Shown here piece after piece: positions 7,765-17,500 of a stretch of 34,007 nt of DNA. Source of the stretch: an uncultured Collinsella sp. (GTDB lineage Bacteria > Actinomycetota > Coriobacteriia > Coriobacteriales > Coriobacteriaceae). A program made the translations under genes and the position numbers. Each line of letters begins with the position of its first letter. Positions within the stretch are counted from its first letter, which is position 1. The stretch lies in the NCBI GenBank assembly GCA_902490365.1, contig CABUDQ010000021.1, positions 1 to 34,007 on the forward strand, read 5' to 3'. The notes under the pieces were generated by a model. The model saw only the letters and a list, made by a program, of their open reading frames with translations. It had not been told where the DNA came from and ran no database searches.

Positions 7765-8285
7765 CAGTATCCGGTTCCTCTCTGTTGATAGAACTCGCCG
7801 CCGGTAAGGGCGCGGGTGCGGCTGAGGTTTACATGGCAGATGGCGCAGGCCAGGGCATCGGCGGCATGGTCGGGATGCGGGTCGTGATCGAGCTGCGTGA
7901 GCGTGCGCACCATGTAGGCGACCTGCCGCTTATCTGCGGCACCGGTACCCACCACAGCCTGCTTGATCTGCATAGGCGTGTACTCGCCGATCTCGAGCGC
8001 GCACTCCGAAAGCGCCACGAGCGCGGCACCGCGGGCATGTGCCGTGGGGATTGCCGAGCGGACATTAGCGCCAAAGTAGATGCTCTCGATGGCAGCGGTA
8101 TCGGGTCGATAACGCTCCACGACACCCTTGAGGTCGCGGGCGATATGCGACAGGCGCACCGCGAGCGGACTGCCTGCGCTGGTCTCGATGCAGCCATAGG
8201 CACGGCAGCGAACCTCGCCACGCCGCTCCTCGATAATCCCCCAACCCGTATGAGCCAAACCGGGGTCGATGCCCAAAATAACCAA
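7764..8285 (-). CDS. ruvC: Crossover junction endodeoxyribonuclease RuvC
   Basis: RuvC cuts Holliday junctions symmetrically as a dimer. I place the start at TTG 8285 (LVILGIDPGLAHTGWG), giving 173 residues, a typical RuvC length, with GGGGGAGG five bases upstream. A longer ATG start at 8342 would run the coding region into the LexA box and lacks a good site. The four acidic catalytic residues are visible: D in ILGIDPG, E in AAIESIYFG, and the two late aspartates in HPDHAADALA. It is the first gene of ruvC-ruvA-ruvB; no yebC lies upstream. It is preceded by a LexA box, so induction by DNA damage is likely. Confidence 0.95.
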   Translation of the reverse strand: MVILGIDPGLAHTGWGIIEERRGEVRCRAYGCIETSAGSPLAVRLSHIARDLKGVVERYRPDTAAIESIYFGANVRSAIPTAHARGAALVALSECALEIGEYTPMQIKQAVVGTGAADKRQVAYMVRTLTQLDHDPHPDHAADALACAICHVNLSRTRALTGGEFYQQRGTGY

Positions 8286-8341
8286 GCCAACCTCCCCCTC
8301 GTCTTTTACCAAGCGCAAGGCAAGGCCCCGCGCACTACTCA

Positions 8342-8355
8342 CGAACGTCTGTTCT
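8342..8355. promoter_or_regulatory. LexA (SOS) box upstream of ruvCAB
   Basis: CGAACGTCTGTTCT matches the Gram-positive/actinobacterial SOS box CGAAC-N4-GTTCG at 9 of 10 fixed positions. It begins 57 bases upstream of the proposed ruvC TTG start, where bound LexA would block the promoter. A TTGACC hexamer (minus, 8371-8376) about 15-17 bases further upstream could be the -35. Confidence 0.75.
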
Positions 8356-8423
8356 AGAATAACACAACGGGGTCAAGATGCTTAGTTGAAGTATCGGGGT
8401 TGAGAGCGAATCCCATCCCCAGT

Positions 8424-10409
8424 TTAGTTCTGCGAGAAGAATGGGAACTGTCGGGGATCAACCGGCGGATGCGGCATCGGGCCACCCTGGGGCCCACCCT
8501 GCGGGCCACCCTGGCCGCCCATCATCTTATCGATGGCGTCCTGAACCTCGCCCTCGAACTTTTTCATTCCCTCGTGTAAACGACGCTGACCGTCTTCAGA
8601 GCGCAACTCCTCCATCTGCTCGGGCGAAATACCCAGTAGCTCGCCCAGCACGCCCATCATCTCGTTTCGCACGCGCTCACTCGTATCCTCGTCAGCAAAA
8701 CGGCGCACCTCGGCGCGCGCCAGCGAATCGACCGTCATACGCTCCTTGCCGTTAAGCCCCAGGTCGGACCACGCGAGCATGTACGGCCAGGAGCGCTCGG
8801 CAAACGAACGGGACGAAACGATCGGCGCCGTCGGCAACATGCGGCGGGCAGCCTCACCCTGTCGAACGAGCATCAGCAGCAGCGAGCAGGCCTCAGGCTT
8901 GGCAGCGGCCATCGGGATGTCGTCAAAGGGACGGTTGCGGTCCACGTGCGACTCGAGCGCACCATCGACCTCGCCCGGCTCAAGCCCGCCAAGCAGCTGC
9001 GCCGCGCGATCGAGCATATCAACCGGGCCGGCGAGCGTCGCGAGCGCCTGCGACAGCACGCGATCCATGCAATCCTCTACCGCGTTGAGCGTCACGAGCT
9101 CTTGGGGCACCACGGCAGACGCGCGGTTGCGCACACGCGCCACAAACTCAAGCGTCGACAGGTACACATCGCCAAAGGGCGCGTAATCGCCCTGGTAGCC
9201 GCCGCAAAGCGCCGGCGCCGCCAGCGCGTACTCGGTTTTGGACAGCGGACTCAACGCCATCGCACCCAGCTCGAGCGCCGTATCCTCCAGCATGAGGCCC
9301 AGCGTGCGAGAGCGCAGGCGCTCGGCGTCGCCCGCCGACACATCGCGGTCGAGCACGCGCGCGGCATCCGGCGCATCGCGCTCAACCGTGCGAATATGCA
9401 GGCGCTCGGCAATGGCGCGAACGGCGGCACAGCGAGCAGCCTCGGCCTCCTCCTGCGCCGGAGTAAAGATGCGGTTGCGCCCCAGCACCAGGCCAATCAC
9501 ATTACGTGGGCCCAGAGCGTCGACGGCCAGCGCCGCCAGCAGGGACGACGGCAAGTCGCCCTCGAGTGCCGCCACGGCGCGCGACGCACCGTGGGCCCGG
9601 GCGTTGTCGCGCACGGCGAGCACCAGCGCCTGCCACAGCCACTCCTCGGAACGGAACTCGGGCAGTTCGTGATCTTCCAGGGCATCGAGCATCACGCCGC
9701 GCTGAATCTCCTGAACCAGCAGGCTCTCCTCAAAACACGGCGCTTGGGCCACCACGCGACCGCAGTCGTCGAGCACAAACGAACCGCCGGTATACACCGA
9801 CTCGTCATAGGCACCGACCGGCGCCATACAGGCAAACCACACGCTGCGCTTGGATGCGATCTTGCGGTAGGCGCCGCTGCGAACGGCGGCAATGGCGGCA
9901 GTCTCGCGGTCGGTCATGTCAAACGCATTGAATTGGAAATACGCAATGAGGTCAACACCGGTCGGCAACATCTCGAGCTCGCGGTCCAAGTCAAAAATCA
10001 CGGCGATGCGCACGCCATCCACGTCGAACACCGGCGGCGCCCAACGCGTGTCGTTGTTCTCGCCACGCTGCAGGGCAATGCTCGAACGCGCCGGCACCAC
10101 ATGACCGTCCTTGAGCATCATGTAGTCGAGTAGCGGCTGGCCCTCAAACGAAACCGCCGCGGGCACGATGCAGATCATGTCAAGCTCCTGGATGCGCTCG
10201 GCGACACCAGTCAAGCCGGCAAGCATGTCGTGCTCAAAGTCGGCAGTGCCCACCAGGCCCCCGGGCATGGCGCCCATAAAGAGCGGAGCCGGAACGCACA
10301 GCACGCGCGCCCCGCGCTCGTGGGCCAGACGAGCCTGGTCCTCGATGCGGCCGCAAATGCTCTCAATATCACCCAGGCGCATATCGATCTGTGCAAGCGC
10401 GAGCTTCAT
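8424..10409 (-). CDS. NAD synthetase-like protein (nitrilase + NadE domains) with both active sites degenerate
   Basis: 661 residues; start supported by AAAGG upstream. The domain order is that of glutamine-dependent NAD synthetase: an N-terminal nitrilase-type amidase (1-~265), then an ATP-pyrophosphatase NadE domain (~270-520). Key residues are missing. In the amidase, the usual P-E-L-A reads PAPLF (Glu lost), the lysine position reads Ser in PARSSIALQ, and the nucleophile region ICED reads IFDLD (Cys lost). In the synthetase, the ATP loop SGGxDS reads EGDLPSS, though LLAALAVDALG and the distal GDYAPFGDVY survive. The last ~140 residues end in a Gly-Gln-Pro-Met tail (GGQGGPQGGPQ) and are not typical of NadE. 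Such a protein is unlikely to make NAD; a scaffold or ligand-sensing role is possible. It lies upstream of ruvCAB with no clear operon link. Confidence 0.85.
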   Translation of the reverse strand: MKLALAQIDMRLGDIESICGRIEDQARLAHERGARVLCVPAPLFMGAMPGGLVGTADFEHDMLAGLTGVAERIQELDMICIVPAAVSFEGQPLLDYMMLKDGHVVPARSSIALQRGENNDTRWAPPVFDVDGVRIAVIFDLDRELEMLPTGVDLIAYFQFNAFDMTDRETAAIAAVRSGAYRKIASKRSVWFACMAPVGAYDESVYTGGSFVLDDCGRVVAQAPCFEESLLVQEIQRGVMLDALEDHELPEFRSEEWLWQALVLAVRDNARAHGASRAVAALEGDLPSSLLAALAVDALGPRNVIGLVLGRNRIFTPAQEEAEAARCAAVRAIAERLHIRTVERDAPDAARVLDRDVSAGDAERLRSRTLGLMLEDTALELGAMALSPLSKTEYALAAPALCGGYQGDYAPFGDVYLSTLEFVARVRNRASAVVPQELVTLNAVEDCMDRVLSQALATLAGPVDMLDRAAQLLGGLEPGEVDGALESHVDRNRPFDDIPMAAAKPEACSLLLMLVRQGEAARRMLPTAPIVSSRSFAERSWPYMLAWSDLGLNGKERMTVDSLARAEVRRFADEDTSERVRNEMMGVLGELLGISPEQMEELRSEDGQRRLHEGMKKFEGEVQDAIDKMMGGQGGPQGGPQGGPMPHPPVDPRQFPFFSQN

Positions 10410-10445
10410 GGCTCAGCCCTTTCCATCGTAAACCATCGTTGTCGT

Positions 10446-10481
10446 AGTAAAAGCGCCGGCCGCATGATGCAGTCGGCGCTC
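10446..10481 (-). terminator. Rho-independent terminator of the superoxide reductase gene
   Basis: AGCGCCG (10452-10458) pairs with CGGCGCT (10474-10480), with partial pairing inside the loop. On the minus strand the stem is followed by TTTTACT. It lies about 46 bases past the superoxide reductase stop and before the next gene's start. Confidence 0.75.
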
Positions 10482-10526
10482 GCATGTGCATATGCTAGCT
10501 ATGATACCCCGAGCGGGGGCGCGCTC

Positions 10527-10889
10527 CTAGAATGTCGCGGACCACAGCCCGTGCAGGTTACAGTAGGCATAGACGGTACCGGTCTTGGAGCCGCCGGCAA
10601 AAAACGTCGCGGGCTTCATGCCGGGCTCAAGGTAATGGACCTCTAAGCGGCCCTCGGCCTCAAGGGCGATCCACTCAATATAGTGCTCGGGCAGGCTGGG
10701 GTGCTCGACCGAGCCCACGCGTGCGCGAATCACGTGACCGTCGCGCTCGGTCTCGACAACAGGCACGTGCTTCTCGTGCGCCGCGTCCTCAGTGTTTGCG
10801 GTCAGTTCCGTGCAACCGGCAGGGGTTGCAACGTCGTTGCCCAGGGCGGCAATGAGCTTGCCATTGGGGTCCTTAAAGAATTTCGCCAT
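10527..10889 (-). CDS. Superoxide reductase (neelaredoxin/desulfoferrodoxin type)
   Basis: 120 residues from ATG 10889 (AGGAG upstream; the in-frame extension has no site). The enzyme reduces superoxide to hydrogen peroxide without making oxygen, a typical anaerobe defence. All ligands of the mononuclear Fe centre II are present: E39-K40-H41, H63, H69, C110 and H113, the last two within CNLHGLW. The N-terminal segment (MAKFFKDPNGKLIAAL) sits where desulfoferrodoxins carry the rubredoxin-like centre I, but it has only one cysteine (C26), so centre I cannot form. It is therefore a one-iron type. It follows the SNF2 gene by 150 bases and ends in its own terminator, so it is probably separately transcribed. 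Confidence 0.93.
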   Translation of the reverse strand: MAKFFKDPNGKLIAALGNDVATPAGCTELTANTEDAAHEKHVPVVETERDGHVIRARVGSVEHPSLPEHYIEWIALEAEGRLEVHYLEPGMKPATFFAGGSKTGTVYAYCNLHGLWSATF

Positions 10890-11039
10890 GATGTTCTCCT
10901 TTGCTGATGTGCCAATGTTCTTAATGGTTCTTATGCCCAAAGGCAGACAAACCATCCACGGCATTGCAAATGAACACATAACGGGCGGGGACGATGGGGC
11001 AGCGTGTGCCATCCGCCCTGGCGGCCCCACCCGAGCGGG

Positions 11040-14000
11040 TTAGCGCCCGTCGCCGCCCAGCAGTGCCAGAACATCTTCGCGGGTAAACAGCGCCGACGAG
11101 ATGCCGTCGCCGCCGAGCACGCTGTTGACCAGGTCGCGCTTGGACTCCTGCATCTGCATAATGCGCTCCTCGATCGTGTCCTTGGCGATGAGCTTGTACA
11201 CGGTCACGGTATGTTGCTGGCCAATACGGTGCGCGCGGTCGGTCGCCTGGTCCTGCGCGGCCACGTTCCACCACGGGTCGTAGTGGATCACCACGTCGGC
11301 AGCCGTCAGGTTAAGGCCCACGCCGCCCGCCTTGAGCGAAATCAAAAAGACCGGAACCTCGCCCGCTTGGAACTGCGCGACCATCTTGGCGCGGCTCTCC
11401 TTAGACGAAGCGCCCGTGAGCTTAAGGAAGGCGATGTCCTCCTTGGCCAAGCGCTTACCGATGATATCGAGCATACCTGTAAACTGGCTGAACAACAGGA
11501 TGCGATGCCCGCCGTCGAGTGCGCCGTGCACGAGCTCCATACACGTATCGAGCTTGGCGCTCCCCGCCTTGTAATCCTCGTAGTGTAGACGCGGGTCGCA
11601 GCAGATCTGGCGCAGCTTGGTGAGCTCGGCGAGCACCTTGAGCTTGTCCTTCTTAAACTCCCCAGCCTCGCGGTGCTGCACCTGCTGGGCGATGCGGTCC
11701 TGGTTGGCCAGGTAGAGCTTGCGTTGCTCGCCGGTAAGCTGTGCCATGACGGTGTCCTCGATCTTCTCGGGCAGGTCGGCCACCACGTCTTCCTTAACAC
11801 GGCGCAGCACAAACGGCGACACGAGCGCCTGCAGGCGAGCGGCGCTATCGCCCTCGGCATGCTCGACGGGGCTCTCAAAGCGCTTGGCAAACGACTCGCG
11901 CGTCCCCAAAAGGCCCGGCATCAAAAAGTCGAAGATGCTCCAAAGCTCGGACAAGCGGTTTTCGATGGGCGTGCCCGTCAGGGCAAAGCGCACGCCGGCA
12001 GGCAGGCGCTTTGCGGCGCGCGCCACCTGCGTGAGCGGGTTTTTAATGTACTGGGCCTCATCGAGCACCACGCGGGCAAAATCCTGCTCGACGTACTCGT
12101 CGATATCGCGCCGCATAAGATCATACGACGTCACAACCACGCTATGCTCGGCCACGCCGGCAATCTGTACACGACGTTGAGCTTTGGCGCCCACGATGGC
12201 GCACACATCGAGCGACGGGGCAAAGCGCTCCAGCTCGGCGGTCCAGTTGTACACGAGTGAGGCCGGGCATACCACGAGCGTGGGCTTGGTGTCCCCCGCC
12301 TCCACGCGCGCCAGAATATGCGCAATCATCTGGAGCGTTTTGCCCAGGCCCATGTCGTCGGCCAAGATGCCGCCAAGGCCCAGGTGTTCGAGCGAGCCGA
12401 GCCACTGGTATCCGTCGACCTGGTAGCCGCGCATCGTTGCCTTGAGCGATGCCGGCACCGTAAAGTCCATCTTGCCGAGCGTGTCCAGGCGCTCGACGGT
12501 ACGGCGGAACGCAGCGTCGCGATCGGCCTCGAGCGCCGGCGTGCGTGCGAGCATGCTGTCGACGAACAGGGTGCTCGACGCGGGAAGCGACACGCCGTCG
12601 AGCAGGTCGACGGCATCGACACCCAGGTCCTCGGCAAGGCCAAACGCGGCGCGCGCCCCCTCGTCCAGGCGAATGATGTCGCCGGACGTAAGGCGCGCAA
12701 ACGTTTGATGGCGCTTGTACGAATCGAGATAGACGGCAAGGTCCGCGGCCGAAAGCCCGCTCGCGCCCAGCTCGACATCGAGCAGATTGCTCTTAACGGT
12801 CGCACGAACCGAGAGCTTGGGCGCGGGGCGGACCGAGATCTGGCGCAGACGGTCGCTGAGCATGACCTCACCCAGTTCGGACAGGGCGGACAGGCCCTCG
12901 GTCAGCAGGCAGAACAAGCGGGCGTCATCGCGCTCCTCAAACGCCAGACCGCCCTCGTAGAAATCGAAGTACAGGGCCGCCGTATCCATAACGCGAAACT
13001 CCGCCACCTCGTCGCGGGGCGGCACACCGGGGCGCTGCTCTTCGAAGGGGCTGCCCGGAGCGCCCAGGCTAAAGAGATCCGCCGACCAATCGCCGTAGGT
13101 AACCGAAATTTTGCAGGTCACGAGCCCATCGTCGACACCGATCGCCATAGCAAAGCTCGGCTCGGGTGCCACGGTATCGAGCGCGGCGGGCGCGGTGAGG
13201 TCGGTGTAGTCGCGCAAAATGGGCAGCGCCATACGGCAGAACTCACCCACCTGCTCGGCGGCAATATGGGCGGGCGTGCGGCACGGCAGCAAGCGCGACA
13301 AAAAAGGTGCGGCATGCTGAGCAAATGCAGCGTCGGTACGGCGCGCGCGGCGCGTGTCAACCAAGTAGGCGGCATCGCCCGACGCAAAGCAGTACATATC
13401 GGCGGGCAGGCGCAGGTCATAGCTACCACCAGCCGCCGGCGCGATTTTGGCGGCAAGCAGCGGTGGGCGCTTAGCGGATGCCTCGTCCTCCCCTTGCGGA
13501 GACAGCTCAACCGCCACGTCGTAGGTGCGATGCGTCGTCATCCCCCGCGACCAGGCGGGCTCAAAGGAGATGGTCTGGCCGCGCAGCAGGTCCAGCACAT
13601 ATACGATGCTATGCTCGGACAGCGGCAACTGACGCTCGGCAACAAAACCACTGCGGGCAAAGTCGTACGACGCCGAACGCGAGCTTGTGATGTCATCGAG
13701 ATAGGCAACTGTCGTCACAACAAGGTTGAGCAGCTTTGTCGATGTTTCGTCAAAGGCCTCAGGTGAATGGACAAACGTGAGCTTCTTGCCATAGGAGAAC
13801 GTGCCGCCGCGCACGTAGGCATCGGCCATGCCGTCGATGTCCTTGACCACGTAGGAGACCGACCCACAGCGAATGCGGAACACGAGCGCCCAGCTAAAGC
13901 GGTCAGCGAACAGCGGATTGTAGTACGGCACCAACGAGGGCTCCAACGCCGCTTTGGGGGCGTCGGGATCAACGGCACCGGCAAGTTTACGGCGCATGCT

Positions 14001-14504
14001 CGCCAGCTCATCCATGCGCGCGTCCGAAAGATCGGAAAGCGCCGCCACAAGGCTCGGGCTCGTGGGGACGGGCGCCGGGAAGGGAAAGTTGGGGTTGACG
14101 GCCGGCGCGGCGGACGCGGCACGCGCGGGCTGTTTCGGCTGCGCCGTAAACGTGCGAACCGGCGTGCGCAGCCCCTCAACAGGCTCAATGCCGCTGGTGT
14201 CCAGGTACGCCAGCGCTGTGGCGATGGCGTGCTTGCACATACCGGGATAGCGGTATGCGGCGGGGCAGTCGCAGTCGTAGTCGATAACCTCGTGCTCGTC
14301 CATATCGAGCGCCACGTGCGTCTTGTACAGGTCGCCGCGCGAGCCGCGCACCGAGCCCTCAACCGTCACGTTTTTGGAGAAGCGCGAGCCGCTGTCCTCA
14401 ATCGACAGCACGGCGCCGTTGAGCATGAGCGAGCGGCCCTTCATAAAGGTGCCGCTCAACGCCGCCTCTTTGCGAAGCGCCTGCACAAACGTCCCCTGCG
14501 CCAT
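11040..14504 (-). CDS. SWIM zinc finger SNF2-family helicase
   Basis: 1154 residues from the ATG at 14504, which has GGAGGA five bases upstream. SNF2 enzymes are double-stranded DNA translocases; the bacterial SWIM-SNF2 group (HepA/RapA relatives) acts in transcription recycling or repair, but the substrate here is unknown. A SWIM zinc site is visible near the N-terminus: C78-x-C80-x9-C90-x-H92. After a ~600-residue accessory region come the SNF2 motifs: Walker A GLGKTLQ (~718), DEAQYIKNP (~815), TGTPIENR, FSQFTGMLD and QATDRAHRIGQ (~1088). It begins 28 bases after the dnaE stop on the same strand, so cotranscription with dnaE is likely, suggesting a link to replication or repair. It appears intact. 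Confidence 0.95.
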   Translation of the reverse strand: MAQGTFVQALRKEAALSGTFMKGRSLMLNGAVLSIEDSGSRFSKNVTVEGSVRGSRGDLYKTHVALDMDEHEVIDYDCDCPAAYRYPGMCKHAIATALAYLDTSGIEPVEGLRTPVRTFTAQPKQPARAASAAPAVNPNFPFPAPVPTSPSLVAALSDLSDARMDELASMRRKLAGAVDPDAPKAALEPSLVPYYNPLFADRFSWALVFRIRCGSVSYVVKDIDGMADAYVRGGTFSYGKKLTFVHSPEAFDETSTKLLNLVVTTVAYLDDITSSRSASYDFARSGFVAERQLPLSEHSIVYVLDLLRGQTISFEPAWSRGMTTHRTYDVAVELSPQGEDEASAKRPPLLAAKIAPAAGGSYDLRLPADMYCFASGDAAYLVDTRRARRTDAAFAQHAAPFLSRLLPCRTPAHIAAEQVGEFCRMALPILRDYTDLTAPAALDTVAPEPSFAMAIGVDDGLVTCKISVTYGDWSADLFSLGAPGSPFEEQRPGVPPRDEVAEFRVMDTAALYFDFYEGGLAFEERDDARLFCLLTEGLSALSELGEVMLSDRLRQISVRPAPKLSVRATVKSNLLDVELGASGLSAADLAVYLDSYKRHQTFARLTSGDIIRLDEGARAAFGLAEDLGVDAVDLLDGVSLPASSTLFVDSMLARTPALEADRDAAFRRTVERLDTLGKMDFTVPASLKATMRGYQVDGYQWLGSLEHLGLGGILADDMGLGKTLQMIAHILARVEAGDTKPTLVVCPASLVYNWTAELERFAPSLDVCAIVGAKAQRRVQIAGVAEHSVVVTSYDLMRRDIDEYVEQDFARVVLDEAQYIKNPLTQVARAAKRLPAGVRFALTGTPIENRLSELWSIFDFLMPGLLGTRESFAKRFESPVEHAEGDSAARLQALVSPFVLRRVKEDVVADLPEKIEDTVMAQLTGEQRKLYLANQDRIAQQVQHREAGEFKKDKLKVLAELTKLRQICCDPRLHYEDYKAGSAKLDTCMELVHGALDGGHRILLFSQFTGMLDIIGKRLAKEDIAFLKLTGASSKESRAKMVAQFQAGEVPVFLISLKAGGVGLNLTAADVVIHYDPWWNVAAQDQATDRAHRIGQQHTVTVYKLIAKDTIEERIMQMQESKRDLVNSVLGGDGISSALFTREDVLALLGGDGR

Positions 14505-14532
14505 CACTTCCTCCAATCTCACCCGGGGTAGC

Positions 14533-17500
14533 TTAGATCACCGTCACGCGACCCTGGTTACCCACAATGGCCTTGGCCTCGGCCAGCAGCGGAATCGAGC
14601 GCGCGTTGACCTTGGCCGGCACCTCGGCACGTAGCACGCGCCCGTCCACCTGCTCGATAAAGATCTCCACGCGATCGCCGCCCGGGTTGGCGGTAAGCAC
14701 CGTGGCAAGACGCGCCATATTGCCCTGGCTAAAGCGGCTGTTGGGCACCATGACCTCAAACACCTTGGGCTTGTTGTTCTCCTCGTTAAGCTCGAGCGGC
14801 ACGATCTCCTGCGCGATGATCTGGTCGCCGCGGTCCGAGCGCTCGAGCTTGCCCTTAATGCGCACAAAGGCATCGGACAGCTGTGCGCCGGTCTCGGGAT
14901 CGACCTCGCCGTACAGGTACCCCTCGGCCTCCTTGTAGGTCTTGGGGAACACGACGACGGTGGCCTCGCCTTCCATGTCCTCGAGCTGCACGATGCCCAT
15001 GGGGTCACCGTTTTTGGTCACGCGCTTGGACACGCTCGAGACCATGCCGGCCCACCACAGCGCCTTGCCCTCGGGAATCTCCTGGTTGATGGTGCCGCCC
15101 GTAGGATTCTGAACCTCGTAGCCGGTGTCGATCTGCGAGAACGAGAAGTCGCGCGCCTTGGCTAGTGCATACTCAAACGGGCGCAGCGGGTGGTCCGAGA
15201 CATAGATGCCCAGAACTTCCTTCTCCTGGCTCAGCTTAAGGTGGCGGTCCCATTCCTGGCCATCCGGATCGGGCACGCTCACCTCAAAGCCCGAGCCCTC
15301 AACGTCGCCAAACATGTCGAAGAACGACGTCTGGCCGCTCGCGCGATCCTTCTGGCGCTTCACCGCGGCATCGATGATGTTCTCGGGGTTGTTCTTATCC
15401 ACAAAGTGCATCATCTGGCGACGCGGATACCCCGTGGAGTCGAAGGCGCCTGCCTTGATGAGCGATTCGATCACGCGGCGGTTGGCCTGGCTCGAGTCCA
15501 CGCGCTCGACAAAGTCGTGCAGCGTCTTAAACGGGCCGCCCGCCTCGCGCTCGGCGATAATCGCCTGCGCCACGCCGGTGCCCACGCCGCGGATGCCGGC
15601 CAGACCAAAGCGCACGCCCTCCTTGGTAGCCGTGAACTCGGTACCGGACTCGTTGACATCTGGCGACAGCACGGGGATGCCGTCGTGACGGCATGCCGAG
15701 ACGTAGTGCACGATCTTGTCGGTCTTGCCCGTATAGGACGTCAGAACGGCCGCCATGTACTCATGCGGATAGTGCGCCTTGAGCCACGCCGTCTGCATAA
15801 CCAGGATGGCGTAGCCGGCGGAGTGCGACTTGTTGAAGGCGTAGGACGCGAACTCGAGAACATCGTCCCAAATCTTCTGGGCGACCTCGCGCGTATAGTT
15901 GTTCTTGATGGCGCCGTTCATCCAGTGGTCGTAGGTGGTCTCGTCGGAGCCATCCTCCCAGTGGAGCACCGTCGACGTGAGCAGCTTGATTTTCTTCTTA
16001 GCCACGGGCTTACGGATACGCGAGTCCGATTCGCCCTTGGAGAAGCCGCACATCTCGACGGAGATGAGCATAACCTGCTCCTGGTAGACCATGGTGCCGT
16101 AGGTTTCGCCCAGGATGTCGTCCAGGCGGTCGTCGTAGGAGACCGCCGGCTCCTTGCCGTTCATACGGTTGATGTAGGACGAAACCATGCCGGCGCCCAG
16201 CGGGCCCGGGCGGTACAGGGCGATCAATGCTACGACGTGCTTGTACTCGGTGGGCTTCATGTTCTTGATCGTGGCCGTCATGCCTGCGGACTCGACCTGG
16301 AAGACGCCGGCGGTGTGGCCGGAACCCATGAGCTTAAAGATCTCGGGGTCGTCAAAAGGAATCTCTTCCTCTTTGATGTCGATGCCGAAGTTCTTTTTGA
16401 TGTTTGCCTTGGCCTTGGAGATAACAGTCAGCGTGCGCAGGCCCAAGAAGTCCATCTTGAGCAGGCCCATGTCGGCAACGGTATGGCCCTCGTACTGGGT
16501 AATCTCGACGCCGCCCTTGGTGTCGAGCTTGGTGGGCACGTGCTCGTTGACGGGGTCGCGGCAGATCAGAACGGCGCACGCGTGCACGCCCTCGCCACGG
16601 GTGAGGCCCTCGATTGAGAGCGCCGTGTCGATGATGCGGCGGGCGTCGTCGTCCTTTTTATATGCCTCGGCAAAATCGGGGTTAAACAGGTCCTCTTTGC
16701 CGGGTTGCTTTTCGAGCACCTGCTTGAGCTTGACCTTGGGGTCGCTCGAGACCATCTTGGACAGACGCTGGCCCATGTAGACCGGGTAGTCCAGGACGCG
16801 AGCGGCGTCGTTGATGGCCTGCTTGGCCTTAATGGTCGAGTAGGTGATGACGTGGGTGACCTTCTCGGGGCCGTAGAGCTGGCGAACGTGCTCCACGACC
16901 TCGAGGCGCCGCTCATCGTCGAAGTCCATATCGATATCGGGCATCTCGGTACGCTGCGGGGACAGGAACCTCTCGAACATCAGGCCGTTCTCGAGCGGAT
17001 CGAACGCGGTGATGTTCATGGCGTAGGCGACGATAGCGCCGGCAGCCGAGCCACGGCCGGGGCCGACGCCAATGCCGTTGTCCTTGGCCCATTGCACGTA
17101 CTCAGCGACGATCAAAAAGTAGGCGGCAAAGCCCTTGTCGCAGATGACCTTGTATTCGTACTCAAAGCGCTCTTTGATGTTGACGCCACCGATCTCGCGC
17201 GTGGCCCAGTCGTCGCCATAGTGTTGGCGCAGGCCCTTCTCGCACTCGCGGCGGAACTGGCTCTCGTGCGTCTCGCCGGGATCGAGCAACGGGAAGCGCG
17301 GCAGGATGATGGAGTCCCAGTCCAGCTCCACGTAGCACTTGTCGGCGATCTCGAGCGTGTTGTCGCAGGCCTCGGGGCAATACGGAAACATCGCCCGCAT
17401 TTCCTCCTCGGTCTTCATGTAAAACTCCGAGCCGGTCATGCGCATGCGGTTGGGATCGTCGACCTTGGCGTTCATGCCAATGCACATGATGACGTCCTGC

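Noticed and set aside
8946..10133. 395-codon plus-strand frame opposite the NAD synthetase-like gene
   Set aside because: Composition and position mark it as antisense shadow; the minus-strand gene has a recognisable fold and a good start site.
8424..10409. Calling this gene a functional NAD+ synthase (nadE)
   Set aside because: Domain order fits, but the amidase triad and the ATP loop are both missing.
12318..13766. 482-codon plus-strand frame opposite the SNF2 gene
   Set aside because: Arg/Gly/His-rich shadow sequence with no ribosome binding site.
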